Assembly: GCA_049437325.1 (NCBI GenBank)
Contig: JBMTIM010000002.1
Coordinates: forward strand, 94,513-158,512
Length of the DNA: 64,000 nucleotides
DNA from: UBA11606 sp049437325
GTDB taxonomy: Bacteria > Actinomycetota > Acidimicrobiia > Acidimicrobiales > Aldehydirespiratoraceae
Direction: 5' to 3'
Shown here: piece after piece, positions 17,089 to 25,808 of the stretch
Numbering within the stretch: position 1 is the first letter of the stretch
Layout of the letters: every line of letters starts with the position of its first letter
Notes under the pieces: model-generated
Told to the model about the DNA's origin: nothing
The model's input: the letters and a program-made list of their open reading frames with translations, nothing else
Database searches by the model: none
Translations under genes and position numbers: made by a program

Positions 17089-17559
17089 ATGGAACACGAA
17101 CGCACCGGATCCGTCACCCGCGACATCGCCGCCGACCCGATGACCGTGTGGGCGGCAATCTCCGACATCACGCGCATGGGCGAATGGTCTCCGGAGTGCC
17201 ACACCTGCGAATGGCAGGAGGGCCACGACCGGCCAGTCGTCGGTGCTCGATTCGACGGTCACAACCGCAACGGCGACAAGGAGTGGAGCACCCATGCCGA
17301 GATCGACAGGTGCGAGCCCGGCGTTGCGTTCCACTTCAAGGCGATGATTGGACGCAGCGACTTCCATTTCGCCAATTGGCGCTACGACCTCGAAGCGATC
17401 GACGGCGGGACCCGCGTCACCGAGAGCTGGGACGACCTCCGACCGGAGGAATCCCTCGCACGATCCAAGGAGATCTCCGGTGTTGGCGACCGCGGCGTTC
17501 ACAACACAGAGACCGCCTCCACCACCCTCGAGCGCCTCGCAGCAGCCCTCGAGCGCTGA
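17089..17559 (+). CDS. SRPBCC-family (START-like) protein
   Basis: 156-residue polyketide cyclase/dehydrase-type SRPBCC fold. It begins HERTGSVTRDIAADPMTVWA with the usual first strand and helix, followed by DITRMGEWSPECHTCEW and the C-terminal long helix TASTTLERLAAAL. These proteins bind hydrophobic ligands in a helix-grip cavity; a catalytic role cannot be assigned. It stands 39 nt downstream of gapB and is convergent with the next SDR, so it is probably transcribed alone. Confidence 0.75.
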   Translation: MEHERTGSVTRDIAADPMTVWAAISDITRMGEWSPECHTCEWQEGHDRPVVGARFDGHNRNGDKEWSTHAEIDRCEPGVAFHFKAMIGRSDFHFANWRYDLEAIDGGTRVTESWDDLRPEESLARSKEISGVGDRGVHNTETASTTLERLAAALER

Positions 17560-17591
17560 CCCCCTGCGGGACGCGTCAATCCGAACGCCGG

Positions 17592-18326
17592 CTACAACGC
17601 CAGCGTCGTTCCGCCGTCGACCTTGAGAATCGTGCCGTTCATGTAGGTATTGGTGATGCAGGTCATCACCGCCTGGGCACAGTCCTCCGGCGTGGCCGAT
17701 CGGCCGCACGGCACCATTGCTGCGATCCCGGCGTGCAGATCGTCCCAGTCCGATGTCCACGGCGTGGCCACCAGACCCGGCGCAACCGCATTGACCCGAA
17801 CGGGCTTCTGGAACTTGGCCATGTCCTCGGTGAGCGAATTGAGCGCAGCCTTTGCCATGCCGTACGCCAGCGAGGACCCGAGGGGCCGTAGGCCTGCGAT
17901 CGACGTGACGTTCACGATCGTGCCTTCCTGTGCCTTCAGATGTGGCATGGCCGCCTTGCTCATCCACCACGTGCCGTAGACATTGACCTCGATCGTCTTG
18001 AACAGGATGTCGTTGGTCATGAGCGACAGGTCGGCATGGTCCAGTCGCGTCGTCCATCCGGCGTTGTTGACAAGGATGTCGAGCTTGCCGAACCGATCGA
18101 TCGTTCCTGCCACGAGGGCCTCGCACTGGGCCTCGTCGGAGATGTCGCCTCGGAGATAGTCGGATTCGGTCGGGAGTTCCTTGGCGATCGCCGTGCCTGC
18201 TTCGACCGATGACGACGAGTTCACCATCACGTGGGCACCAGCCGCCGCAAGCATCCGGGCCGCCGCCTCTCCGATGCCGCTCGACGAACCCGTCACCAAC
18301 GCGACCTTGCCGTGCAATTCCCCCAT
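17592..18326 (-). CDS. Short-chain dehydrogenase/reductase
   Basis: 244-residue classical SDR. NAD(P) motif VTGSSSGIGEAAARM near residue 12, structural NNAGW, and catalytic YGMAKAALN (YxxxK) preceded by the Ser region SIAGLRPLGSS. The C-terminus NGTILKVDGGTTL is typical. An acidic residue is not obvious after the second strand (NSSSSVEAG), which mildly favours NADP. No substrate can be assigned. It lies downstream of the NagZ-like and second SDR genes on the same strand with a 66-bp gap. Confidence 0.85.
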   Translation of the reverse strand: MGELHGKVALVTGSSSGIGEAAARMLAAAGAHVMVNSSSSVEAGTAIAKELPTESDYLRGDISDEAQCEALVAGTIDRFGKLDILVNNAGWTTRLDHADLSLMTNDILFKTIEVNVYGTWWMSKAAMPHLKAQEGTIVNVTSIAGLRPLGSSLAYGMAKAALNSLTEDMAKFQKPVRVNAVAPGLVATPWTSDWDDLHAGIAAMVPCGRSATPEDCAQAVMTCITNTYMNGTILKVDGGTTLAL

Positions 18327-18392
18327 GTCACCCTCCGACTCGTGTTCGACGTGGCTGCACCGTAGTCGCCACCGAAAAACGTTTGCTCCTGA

Positions 18393-19691
18393 TCACTCGG
18401 CTCTGGTGCCGCACCATTCGAACCAGTCGGCGCCGGCCCCTGGCAGTAGCCCCAGCCCGCCTTTGAGCCGCAGAACCCGTGCGGCAGCTTCCGACAGTCG
18501 AGTTGCAAACATCGGATCGACCTGCGCCTCGGCAACGATTGCCTCCACGATCTCTGCGCCGTCGTCGACTCCCACGAACAGGGCGAGGTCAGCTCCAGCC
18601 CGCAGCGCAGCAACGGCACGCTCGCCTGGGGAAAGATCCACCCCGACCCCTCGCATGACGTGCATGTCGTCGGTGACGATCACACCTCTGTACCCGAGGT
18701 CACTTCGCAGCCATGAGGTGATCTCGGTCGACAGCGTCGCAGGCAATCCGCCATCGACGCCTTCGAAGCGAATGTGCCCCGTCATCACGAGGGGCGCCCT
18801 GGTGTCGCGGTATGGCTGCGCACCGAACTCGGCCCACTCGGCCGGCGTCGTGGCCGAGAACGAGTCGAGCTCGTGAGGGTCCTCTACCGTCGATCCCTGG
18901 TTCGGGAAGTGCTTGAGAGTGGCGGCGACGCCGGCTCGGCAGTGCCCTTCTACGAGCGCCTCGGTGATGGCGGTGACGGTCGCCGGGTCGTCACCGAACG
19001 ACCGCCGCTGGCGATCCATGTAGTACCCGGCGCCGACATCGACATCGGCGACCACACCGAAGTTCACGTGCACACCCGCCTGGGCGAGTTGACGAGCAAA
19101 GGCTTCGGCGCCAGGGGCAAGACCCTCACTCGTCGTCGCAGGATCGACCTGGTGATTCGCCTCCAGGGTTGCAGGATCGGGCAAGGGGGACACCGGCACC
19201 TTGAGCACCCGGGTACCTGCTTCTGCGTCGGTGGCGACGAGTGGATACGAACTGCAGCCCGCAGCAGCGCCTGCCAGTTGCTCGATCGCGACCTTTGCCG
19301 CATCGAACGAGTCGCGCGGCTCCCAGTTGCCGGCGTTGCCCGCCACGAAGACTCCCCCGATGCAGGCGTCACCCAGCTCGGCGATCAACCCCTCGACAAG
19401 GTCGCCACGCACGCCGAGCATCACCACCTGTCGAGCCTGTCCGTCGATTCCGAGGAGGTCGAGTTCCTCGGCGATTCGCACGACATCGGGGGCCAGCGTG
19501 GTCGTGGTCACGGTGGTCGTCGTCGTCACGGCGGTTGTCGAGGTGCTCGTCATCGATGTCAAGGTCGACGAGCGTGTCGTTGGCGCTGGTTCGCTCGCAC
19601 CACGCTCACCCGGCGAATCGATCACCAGGAACGCAACAAGGCTCGAAGCGACGAGCACTGCACCGACGGCAACAACCCTCGCCTTGAACAT
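18393..19691 (-). CDS. Secreted/anchored beta-N-acetylhexosaminidase (GH3, NagZ-like)
   Basis: About 432 residues from ATG 19691. One N-terminal hydrophobic segment (AVGAVLVASSLVAFLVI) is followed by a Ser/Thr-rich linker of about 45 residues, so the glycoside hydrolase 3 domain is probably outside the membrane. Motifs: QLAQAGVHVNFGVVADVDVG, KHFPNQGSTVEDPHE (NagZ usually has KHFPGHG; the distal His is kept) and VIVTDDMHVM with the nucleophile Asp. It removes non-reducing GlcNAc from muropeptides or chitin fragments. Start is ambiguous: the 18-bp tandem repeat upstream supplies a second ATG (19709), and GTG 19736 is also in frame. Confidence 0.85.
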   Translation of the reverse strand: MFKARVVAVGAVLVASSLVAFLVIDSPGERGASEPAPTTRSSTLTSMTSTSTTAVTTTTTVTTTTLAPDVVRIAEELDLLGIDGQARQVVMLGVRGDLVEGLIAELGDACIGGVFVAGNAGNWEPRDSFDAAKVAIEQLAGAAAGCSSYPLVATDAEAGTRVLKVPVSPLPDPATLEANHQVDPATTSEGLAPGAEAFARQLAQAGVHVNFGVVADVDVGAGYYMDRQRRSFGDDPATVTAITEALVEGHCRAGVAATLKHFPNQGSTVEDPHELDSFSATTPAEWAEFGAQPYRDTRAPLVMTGHIRFEGVDGGLPATLSTEITSWLRSDLGYRGVIVTDDMHVMRGVGVDLSPGERAVAALRAGADLALFVGVDDGAEIVEAIVAEAQVDPMFATRLSEAAARVLRLKGGLGLLPGAGADWFEWCGTRAE

Positions 19692-19721
19692 CGCCCCATC
19701 CTGGAACATCGCCCCATCCTG
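19686..19721 (-). repeat. 18-bp tandem duplication at the NagZ-like start
   Basis: Two identical 18-bp copies (19686-19703 and 19704-19721). On the minus strand each contains a purine-rich AGGATGGGG followed by ATG, so both the ribosome-binding region and the start codon are duplicated in frame (DGAMFQ repeated). Confidence 0.85.
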
Positions 19722-19760
19722 CACCGTGTCGGGCACCGACCGGCAACGCCCCTGCGGTGC

Positions 19761-20522
19761 CTAGAAGATCGTGTAGCCGCCGTCCACCACGATGGAATCG
19801 CCGGTGTGATAGGTGGCGGTGGGGTCGGCGAGGAACACGCCCGCAGCCCCCATCTCGTCGGGGTCGGCCCACCGACGCACCGGCGTGCGCTTCAGCGTCG
19901 CCTCGCGGAAGGTGTCGTTGGCGTAGCCGAACGAAGCCAGTTCGGTGATCGTCCAGCCGGGAAGCAGCGAGTTGACCCGGATCTGATACCGGGCAAGGTT
20001 CACCGCCAATGCACGACAGAAGCCGAGCAGGGCCGTCTTGGAGGTGCCGTACGCCTCGTTGCCGGCAGCCCCATGGATGGCCGATGTCGACGACGTGGCG
20101 ACGAGCGCACCACCGTGGCCGTGCTCGATCATGTGACGGGCCGCCGCCCGGAACAGCAGGAACACCCCGTCGAGGTTGGTCGTCATCACCCGTCGCCACT
20201 CCTCGAGACTCACGTCGGGGAACCGGGCACCACTGCCCCCGACGCCGGCGTTCGCGAAGACCGAGTCGATACGCCCCCCTGCGAGATCGACCGATTGGGC
20301 GAAACCTGCGTCGATGGCGGCCTCGTCGGAGGCGTCGACTGCGAGCACATGCGCGTCGACCCCGATCGATCGCAACTCCGCCGCCGCATTGTCGTTCTTC
20401 GCCGGGTTGCGCCCCCAGGCCACGATGTTGGCGCCGGCTGCGGCGCACGCCTTGCCGATCCCGAGCCCGATCCCCCCGTTACCGCCGGTGATGAGCACTG
20501 TTCGTCCGCGAAGATCCGTCAT
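19761..20522 (-). CDS. Short-chain dehydrogenase/reductase
   Basis: 253-residue classical SDR from ATG 20522. Cofactor motif ITGGNGGIGLGIGKA near residue 10, FANAGVGG in place of the commoner NNAG, catalytic STSAIHGAAGNEAYGTSK, and C-terminal GDSIVVDGGYTIF. The arginine in VAWGRNP after the second strand suggests NADP(H). Substrate unknown. It is divergent from engB and lies just upstream of the NagZ-like gene on the same strand. Confidence 0.87.
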   Translation of the reverse strand: MTDLRGRTVLITGGNGGIGLGIGKACAAAGANIVAWGRNPAKNDNAAAELRSIGVDAHVLAVDASDEAAIDAGFAQSVDLAGGRIDSVFANAGVGGSGARFPDVSLEEWRRVMTTNLDGVFLLFRAAARHMIEHGHGGALVATSSTSAIHGAAGNEAYGTSKTALLGFCRALAVNLARYQIRVNSLLPGWTITELASFGYANDTFREATLKRTPVRRWADPDEMGAAGVFLADPTATYHTGDSIVVDGGYTIF

Positions 20523-20588
20523 GTCCGGATGGTAGAGCGGACACTGATCGGGCACATCCCCGGCGCTGTGACCCGGTACCGTCGCCAT

Positions 20589-21185
20589 GTGGCCGGTCCC
20601 CTCGATCTCCGCTTCGTTCGTTCCTATGTCGACATCGACGATCTTCCCCATGTCAACGCCGAGGTCGCACTCGTTGGCCGAAGCAATGTCGGCAAGTCTT
20701 CGCTGCTGAATGCGCTCGCCCAGCGCAAGAACCTTGCGAAGACCTCGAAAACGCCCGGAGCGACACGGCTGATGAATGCATTCGAACTGGCGCCGGCGCA
20801 TTCTCTCCGCTGGCTGATGGACCTTCCCGGCTATGGCTTCGCCAAGGTGTCCAAGGCCGAGCAGGCGAAGTGGGCGACGATGCTCAACACCTACATCGAG
20901 GAGCGGGAGAACCTCGTGTCGGTGGTGTTGTTGATCGACGGCGCCGTCGGTCCGACCGCACTCGACCTTCAGACCGTCGAATGGCTCGAATCGCTGGGAC
21001 GGCCGATCACGTACGTGGCCACCAAGGCCGACAAGGTCAAACCGTCGAGGTCGAAGAAGCGCCGAACCGAACTGACTGGCAAGCTGGAGGTGCAGCGCTC
21101 GGAGGTCACCTGGGTGAGCGCCGAGAAGGGAACCGGGATCCCTGAGCTGCGATCACGGATCCGCGACCTCCTCGGAGCATCATGA
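20589..21185 (+). CDS. engB: Ribosome biogenesis GTPase EngB/YsxC
   Basis: 198-residue circularly conserved TRAFAC GTPase needed for late 50S assembly in bacteria where it has been studied. G1 GRSNVGKSSLLNAL, G2 region TSKTPGATR, G3 MDLPGYGFAKV, G4 ATKADKVK, G5 VSAEKGTG. No ATG precedes the domain in this frame; GTG 20589 (VAGPLDLRFVRSYV) gives normal length, and GTG 20568 would add seven residues. The long frame reaching back to 18774 is antisense to other genes. The stop overlaps the next ATG (ATGA). Confidence 0.93.
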   Translation: MAGPLDLRFVRSYVDIDDLPHVNAEVALVGRSNVGKSSLLNALAQRKNLAKTSKTPGATRLMNAFELAPAHSLRWLMDLPGYGFAKVSKAEQAKWATMLNTYIEERENLVSVVLLIDGAVGPTALDLQTVEWLESLGRPITYVATKADKVKPSRSKKRRTELTGKLEVQRSEVTWVSAEKGTGIPELRSRIRDLLGAS

Positions 21186-22072
21186 CACTGCCGCGTACAC
21201 CCTTCGGCTCGACCGGTCACGCAAGCAGCCGCATCATCTTCGGGGCTGCGGCACTCGGAGGAATGAGCCAGACGCGAGCCGACAGCACCATCGAGCAGGT
21301 CTGTGCTGCCGGGGTGAACCATTTCGACACGGCGGCCAGCTACGGAGCCAGCGAAGACCGTCTCCACGACTACCTGCAGGACCACCGCAACGACGTCTTC
21401 CTTGCAACCAAGACCGGCGAACGCAACGGATCGGCTGCTCGGAAATCACTGGAACGGAGCCTGGAGCGAATGGGCGTCGATTCCGTCGACATGATCCAGC
21501 TCCACAATCTGGTCGAGGAGGACGAATGGCGCGAGGCCCATCGTCCCGGTGGTGCAGTCGAGGCCCTGTTCAGCGCCTGCGACGAGGGCCTGTGCCGGTT
21601 CGTCGGGATCACCGGCCATGGCCTGCGGATCCCCCGTATGCACATTCGCAGCCTTGCCGAAGCGCCGTTCGCGGCAGTGTTGTACCCCTGGAACCACAAC
21701 CTCGCAGCGATCGACACCTATCGCTCCGACGTGGCCGACCTGCAGCGGCGCTGCCGCTCCGGTGGCATCGCGATGCAGACCATCAAATCGATTGCCCGGC
21801 GCCGCTGGGCCGACCCCGATCAGCCGCACTTCTCGTGGTACCAGCCCATCGAAGATCCCGAGCCCCTTCGCCGGGCAGTCGAATTCGTGCTGGCCACAGC
21901 CGATGTGTTTCTCAACACCACCAGCGACGCACGTCTGCTCGACGACGTGTTCCGAGCTGCGTCGGCATTCGACGGCACCATGCCCGATCCGGAGCAGCTC
22001 GCTCGCGACCGTGATGCCTTGGCGATCGAACCGCTCTTCGACGGGGACCGCTTCGAGGCGGTCAGACCCTGA
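21182..22072 (+). CDS. Aldo/keto reductase
   Basis: 296-residue AKR (beta/alpha)8 barrel enzyme reducing aldehydes or ketones with NADPH. Catalytic tetrad visible: Asp and Tyr in HFDTAASYGASEDRL (about residues 43-50), Lys in LATKTGER (about 80), His in IQLHNLVEE (about 112). Related to the predicted AKRs with strand-loop FGAAALGGM at the N-terminus. Co-translated with engB through ATGA overlap, a pairing I cannot explain functionally. Convergent with the next small gene. Confidence 0.85.
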   Translation: MTLPRTPFGSTGHASSRIIFGAAALGGMSQTRADSTIEQVCAAGVNHFDTAASYGASEDRLHDYLQDHRNDVFLATKTGERNGSAARKSLERSLERMGVDSVDMIQLHNLVEEDEWREAHRPGGAVEALFSACDEGLCRFVGITGHGLRIPRMHIRSLAEAPFAAVLYPWNHNLAAIDTYRSDVADLQRRCRSGGIAMQTIKSIARRRWADPDQPHFSWYQPIEDPEPLRRAVEFVLATADVFLNTTSDARLLDDVFRAASAFDGTMPDPEQLARDRDALAIEPLFDGDRFEAVRP

Positions 22073-22093
22073 TCCGGCACTCCGTGGTGACGG

Positions 22094-22369
22094 TCAGTCG
22101 ATCACCATCTGGCCCATGAGATCGGCCTTGAGTTCGTCGAAGGTGTCGAGATCCATCTGGCCGTCGTCGTAGCGACGGTGCAGTTCGGCGACGCGCTCCA
22201 TGATCTCTTCGTTGGAGAGCGTGGGCCCGGTCTCTTCTTCGACAACGTCGTCGTCGAGTTCGTCGAACTCGTCGTTCTTTTCGAGCTTGCGCTCCCGCTT
22301 GGCTGCTGCCTTCGCCTTTTTGGCCATGTCACGCTGACGCTTTGCAAAGCTGGATCGACCGGTAGCCAT
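22094..22369 (-). CDS. Small charged protein with C-terminal SHOCT-like motif
   Basis: 91 residues from ATG 22369, preceded by a strong GAGGAGG site. An in-frame extension to 22447 is possible but unnecessary. The first half is Lys/Arg-rich (MAKKAKAAAKRERKLEK), then an acidic stretch (DEFDELDDDVVEEE). The last 35 residues, IMERVAELHRRYDDGQMDLD then TFDELKADLM, resemble the short C-terminal helical SHOCT domain found on many bacterial proteins. The charge pattern could suit nucleic-acid or protein binding; function unknown. Confidence 0.65.
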   Translation of the reverse strand: MATGRSSFAKRQRDMAKKAKAAAKRERKLEKNDEFDELDDDVVEEETGPTLSNEEIMERVAELHRRYDDGQMDLDTFDELKADLMGQMVID

Positions 22370-22502
22370 GGTGCCTCCTCGTGAACGGACGTTTGGCCAC
22401 TCACGTGACCGCTCTTCGACCGTATAGGTTCCGTTCTGCTTTGCCACACCTGGCCAGCAGGGCGAGATCAGGCCCGGTGCCGTCCCGATCCGGCTCGCCA
22501 GC

Positions 22503-22508
22503 TAGGTT
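22503..22508 (+). promoter_or_regulatory. Putative -10 element (TAGGTT) of FKBP gene
   Basis: TANNNT ending 6 nt before ATG 22515. No Shine-Dalgarno sequence fits in the remaining bases. Confidence 0.4.
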
Positions 22509-22514
22509 TCGACG

Positions 22515-22892
22515 ATGGACATCCACACCAAGCCCGAGGTCAGCGTCCCCGAGACCGACCCACCCGTCGAACTCGAGATCGAGGACCTCGTGGTCGGCGA
22601 CGGTCCAGAGGCCGCTGCGGGCATGCAGGTGAGCGTCGATTACGTAGGGGTCTCCTGGTCGACCGGCAACGAGTTCGACGCATCGTGGAACCGGGGCGAA
22701 CCTCTCGTGTTCGGGCTCGGTGTCGGTCAGGTCATCGCCGGCTGGGACCAAGGCGTGCAAGGTATGCGCGTCGGCGGTCGGCGCAGGCTCACCATTCCGC
22801 CCGACATGGCCTACGGCCAACACGGCGCCGGCGGTGTCATCGGACCGAACGAGACGCTGGTCTTCGTCTGCGACCTGCGCAACATCGGCTGA
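22515..22892 (+). CDS. FKBP-type peptidyl-prolyl cis-trans isomerase
   Basis: 125-residue single-domain FKBP catalysing proline isomerisation. Visible: VSVDYVGVSWSTGNEFDASW (FKBP strand with the active-site Tyr and Asp), GVGQVIAGWDQGVQGMRVGG, and RRLTIPPDMAYGQHGAGGVI, ending in LVFVCDLRNIG. No signal peptide, so cytoplasmic. It ends 8 nt before the P450 start and is probably co-transcribed with it. Confidence 0.93.
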   Translation: MDIHTKPEVSVPETDPPVELEIEDLVVGDGPEAAAGMQVSVDYVGVSWSTGNEFDASWNRGEPLVFGLGVGQVIAGWDQGVQGMRVGGRRRLTIPPDMAYGQHGAGGVIGPNETLVFVCDLRNIG

Positions 22893-22900
22893 TCGACCCG

Positions 22901-24094
22901 ATGGCTGGGTTCATCGCCGACCCGGACACCTACGTCGGCGGCCCGCCGCACGAACACTTCGATGTCTTGCGCGCCACCCAGCCGGTCTCGTGGGTCGATA
23001 TGGACGGTGAACCGGGCTACTGGGCCGTGCTGCGGCACGCCGACGTCGTCCACGTCTCGAAACACAGTGACGTGTTCAGTGCGACCGAGGGTGGCGTCGT
23101 CGTCGAAGATCTCGATCCGGTCGCGCTCGAGACCATGCGCGACATGTTGTTGGCGATGGACCCGCCCCGGCACACGGCATACCGCAAGCCGATTGCGCCC
23201 GAATTCACGGCTCGTGTCATCGCCCGACTCGAGGACCGGGTTCGAGGCGTCGTCACCACCATCCTGAGGGACGCCGACGAGCAGGGCCCCGAACTCGAGT
23301 TCGTCCACGATGTCTGCGCCCACCTGCCGAGCCAGATTCTCGGCGAGTTGCTGGGGTTGCCGGCCGACGATCGGCCGTCGATCCACGCACTGGCCGAACG
23401 AAACAGTGGCAGCCAAGATCCCGATGTCGCGGACGGGCGCGAGCGCGGCTCGGCCGCCGTCGAGATGGCGATGTATGCCATGCAGTTCGCCGCATCACGG
23501 CGTGAGGTCGGTCCTCAGGGCGACCTCACCGACGTACTCCTCGGTCAGGAGTTCGACGGCCGGTTGCTGTCCGACGTCGACTTCGCTCGATTCTTCGTCC
23601 AGCTCGTGACCGCCGGCAACGACACCACCCGCACCATGCTCTCGTCGGGCACGTTGGCGCTGCTGCAACACCCCGACCAGATGGCGACCATCCGAGCGAA
23701 TCCTTCCGCCATCCCGGCCGCCATCGAAGAGGTCCTCCGCTGGGCCAACCCGCTCCACTACTTCCGACGCACGGCCGTTGTCGACACCCGGCTCGGTGAT
23801 GTCGACATCGCAGCTGGCGACAAAGTCGCGATGATCTACACGGCGGCGAATCGCGACCCCGCCGTGTTCAGCCACCCGCACGAGTTCGACGTCGCGCGCC
23901 ATCCCAACCCGCACCTCTCGTTCGGTATCGCCACCCACTTCTGTCTTGGTGTGCACCTCGCCCGCCTCGAGGGAAGGGTTTTCTTCGAGGAAATCCTGCA
24001 GCGATGGCCCAACTTGGAGCTGGCCGGTACGCCGACCCGACAACGCAGCAACCTCAACAACAGCCTCAAGACACTCCCCGTCCAGACGACATGA
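22901..24094 (+). CDS. Cytochrome P450
   Basis: 397-residue soluble bacterial P450. The I-helix oxygen-activation motif is VTAGNDTTR. The K-helix ExxR lies in EEVLRWANPLHYFRR, and the heme-binding loop is SFGIATHFCLGVHLARLEG with axial Cys about residue 348. The start ATG 22901 opens MAGFIADPDTYVGGPPHEHF; the longer frame overlaps FKBP. It resembles the CYP125/142/linalool-hydroxylase group common in actinobacteria, whose substrates include steroids and terpenoids; substrate not assignable. No ferredoxin or reductase gene is adjacent. Confidence 0.92.
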   Translation: MAGFIADPDTYVGGPPHEHFDVLRATQPVSWVDMDGEPGYWAVLRHADVVHVSKHSDVFSATEGGVVVEDLDPVALETMRDMLLAMDPPRHTAYRKPIAPEFTARVIARLEDRVRGVVTTILRDADEQGPELEFVHDVCAHLPSQILGELLGLPADDRPSIHALAERNSGSQDPDVADGRERGSAAVEMAMYAMQFAASRREVGPQGDLTDVLLGQEFDGRLLSDVDFARFFVQLVTAGNDTTRTMLSSGTLALLQHPDQMATIRANPSAIPAAIEEVLRWANPLHYFRRTAVVDTRLGDVDIAAGDKVAMIYTAANRDPAVFSHPHEFDVARHPNPHLSFGIATHFCLGVHLARLEGRVFFEEILQRWPNLELAGTPTRQRSNLNNSLKTLPVQTT

Positions 24095-24315
24095 GCCCGA
24101 GGCGGCGATCGCCTTCGCAACTCGCGGCGACCGCCAAGGGGGATCAGAGATCGGCGCGCTCTCGCTGCTGGTCTGCCGCCAGACACGCACCCCGCAGAAG
24201 CGCGTACAAGTCGTGACGTGCGGCGTCTTGACGCTGGTTGTTGGCAGAGCGCTGTGGGGCCGCTGTTCGCCTCCTGAGCGAGGTGGGCGGCCATCGAGGG
24301 GTGAGTGACGGAAGC
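24095..24315. other. Non-coding interval between P450 and GT39-like gene
   Basis: About 220 bases with no supported gene, no tRNA-like fold by eye, and no clear terminator. A TTGACG at 24228-24233 is too far from the TATAGT element below to act as its -35. Confidence 0.5.
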
Positions 24316-24321
24316 TATAGT
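24316..24321 (+). promoter_or_regulatory. Putative -10 element (TATAGT) of GT39-like gene
   Basis: TATAGT ending 8 nt before GTG 24330; among the best -10 matches in the window. Confidence 0.45.
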
Positions 24322-24329
24322 GTGGTGCG

Positions 24330-25808
24330 GTGGATGACTTGCCAGCGACCCGGACGCAGGGCGACGACGTCCGGCCCGACTGGCGGTACCTCTCGGTTCT
24401 CCTGATCGCAGCAGCCGTTCTTCGGCTCTACCGGCTCAGCGACGACAGTCTCTGGTACGACGAGATCCTGAGCGAGCGCCGAGCCACGGCACCGCTGAAC
24501 GACGCACACGACCTCCTGCGCAACGGAACCCACCCACCCGGCTACAGCCAGGCAATCCTCCGACCATGGCTCGCCCTCGGCAACGGCGAATGGATGCAGC
24601 GGTTCCCGAGCGTCGTGTTCGGCGTCACCACCGTTGCGATGACCGCAGTTCTCGGCACCCGGCTCGCCGGCCGGCGCGCCGGGCTGGCCGCGGCCGCGCT
24701 ACTCGCCGTGATGCCGCTGCACCTCTACTACTCGCGCGAGGGCCGAATGTACGCCCTTCTTGCGCTGGTCCTGCTCGGCTGGGTCATGGCGCTGATCCGG
24801 GCCCGCGAGCGCGACACCACGCTCGACTGGACGGTCTACGCACTGCTCGGCGCTGCCTCGCTCTACACCCACTACTACGCCGGTTTCACCGTTCTCGCAG
24901 TCGTCGGCACCACCGCCGTACTCGAATTCCGCCATGGCTTCACCACCCGATCCCGCCGATGGCTGATCGCCACACTCGGAATCGGAATGCTCTTCGCCCC
25001 CTGGCTGCCAACGTTCCAAGACCAACTCAACAACGACCCGGTCTCACACCTGCAGCCGCTCACCCTCGACGGTCTGATTGCGTTACCAGTGCAGTTCTTC
25101 ACCGGTTTCGTTGAACGTTCGACAGCCGATTCGCTCGTGGTCGGTGTAACCCTCGCCGCCCTCCTCGTGTTCGGCAGCCTGCGGTTGCGTTCGGTCGCCG
25201 ACGGGTCACCTGACGCGGCGTTCGCCGGGGCTGTCGTCGGCGCCGCCCTCGTCGGAACTGGCCTGCTGTCCATCGCTGTGTCGGAACTCCGGCCCCTCGT
25301 CTTCGTTCGCTACTTCGTCGGCGTCCTCCCCTTCCTCGCGATCCTGATCGGCGCCGCACTCACCCGGCTTCGGCCCGTCCCTGTCATTGCGTTCAGCACA
25401 CTGTTCGCTGTCGCGACACTCCACGCCGTGCCCACCATCAACGACGCATGGCGACCCGCGTTTCGCGACGCCACCGACCGCATCGAGCAAGACCACCCCG
25501 ACGACGTCATCGTCGTATCGGTCGGCCCCGCTCCTGGCGACTTTCGCGCCACGGGGCTGCGCTACTACCTCGACAACGGGTATGTACTGCACGAGTACGC
25601 GGGCTCCGTTCGCGATCAGGAGTTTCCCGAGTTCCTCGACGAACTCCGAACCACGGCACCTCGAACGTGGATCCTCCAGTACCGTCACGCGCACAACTTC
25701 AACACACCGCCTGGGTTCATCGCATCGGCCAATGAGCGATACGAAACCCGATTCTTCGAGACCCGCTACATGATCCAGATCACTGCGCTGGACCGGGAGG
25801 ACCAATGA
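24330..25808 (+). CDS. GT39/ArnT-like polyprenyl-phosphate-sugar glycosyltransferase, membrane protein
   Basis: 492 residues with an N-terminal cytoplasmic tail, about nine to eleven membrane spans and a C-terminal soluble domain of roughly 110 residues. SDDSLWYDEILSERR just after the first span carries the acidic motif of GT-C enzymes; GTHPPGYSQAIL and YYSREGRMYALLAL are also typical of the GT39/PMT_2 group. These transfer a sugar from a lipid-phosphate carrier to protein or glycan outside the membrane. Start is GTG 24330. Overlaps the next GT2 gene by ATGA, which could make the lipid-linked donor. Confidence 0.8.
   Translation: MDDLPATRTQGDDVRPDWRYLSVLLIAAAVLRLYRLSDDSLWYDEILSERRATAPLNDAHDLLRNGTHPPGYSQAILRPWLALGNGEWMQRFPSVVFGVTTVAMTAVLGTRLAGRRAGLAAAALLAVMPLHLYYSREGRMYALLALVLLGWVMALIRARERDTTLDWTVYALLGAASLYTHYYAGFTVLAVVGTTAVLEFRHGFTTRSRRWLIATLGIGMLFAPWLPTFQDQLNNDPVSHLQPLTLDGLIALPVQFFTGFVERSTADSLVVGVTLAALLVFGSLRLRSVADGSPDAAFAGAVVGAALVGTGLLSIAVSELRPLVFVRYFVGVLPFLAILIGAALTRLRPVPVIAFSTLFAVATLHAVPTINDAWRPAFRDATDRIEQDHPDDVIVVSVGPAPGDFRATGLRYYLDNGYVLHEYAGSVRDQEFPEFLDELRTTAPRTWILQYRHAHNFNTPPGFIASANERYETRFFETRYMIQITALDREDQ

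Noticed and set aside
15651..17891. 746-residue open frame on the plus strand
   Set aside because: Arg/His-rich shadow of gapB and the following genes in another frame; no family motif.
18774..20588. N-terminal extension of the engB frame
   Set aside because: Antisense to the NagZ-like and SDR genes; composition is typical of shadow translation and EngB is complete without it.
24228..24233. TTGACG as -35 for the GT39-like promoter
   Set aside because: It lies 82 nt before the TATAGT element, far beyond 16-19 nt spacing.
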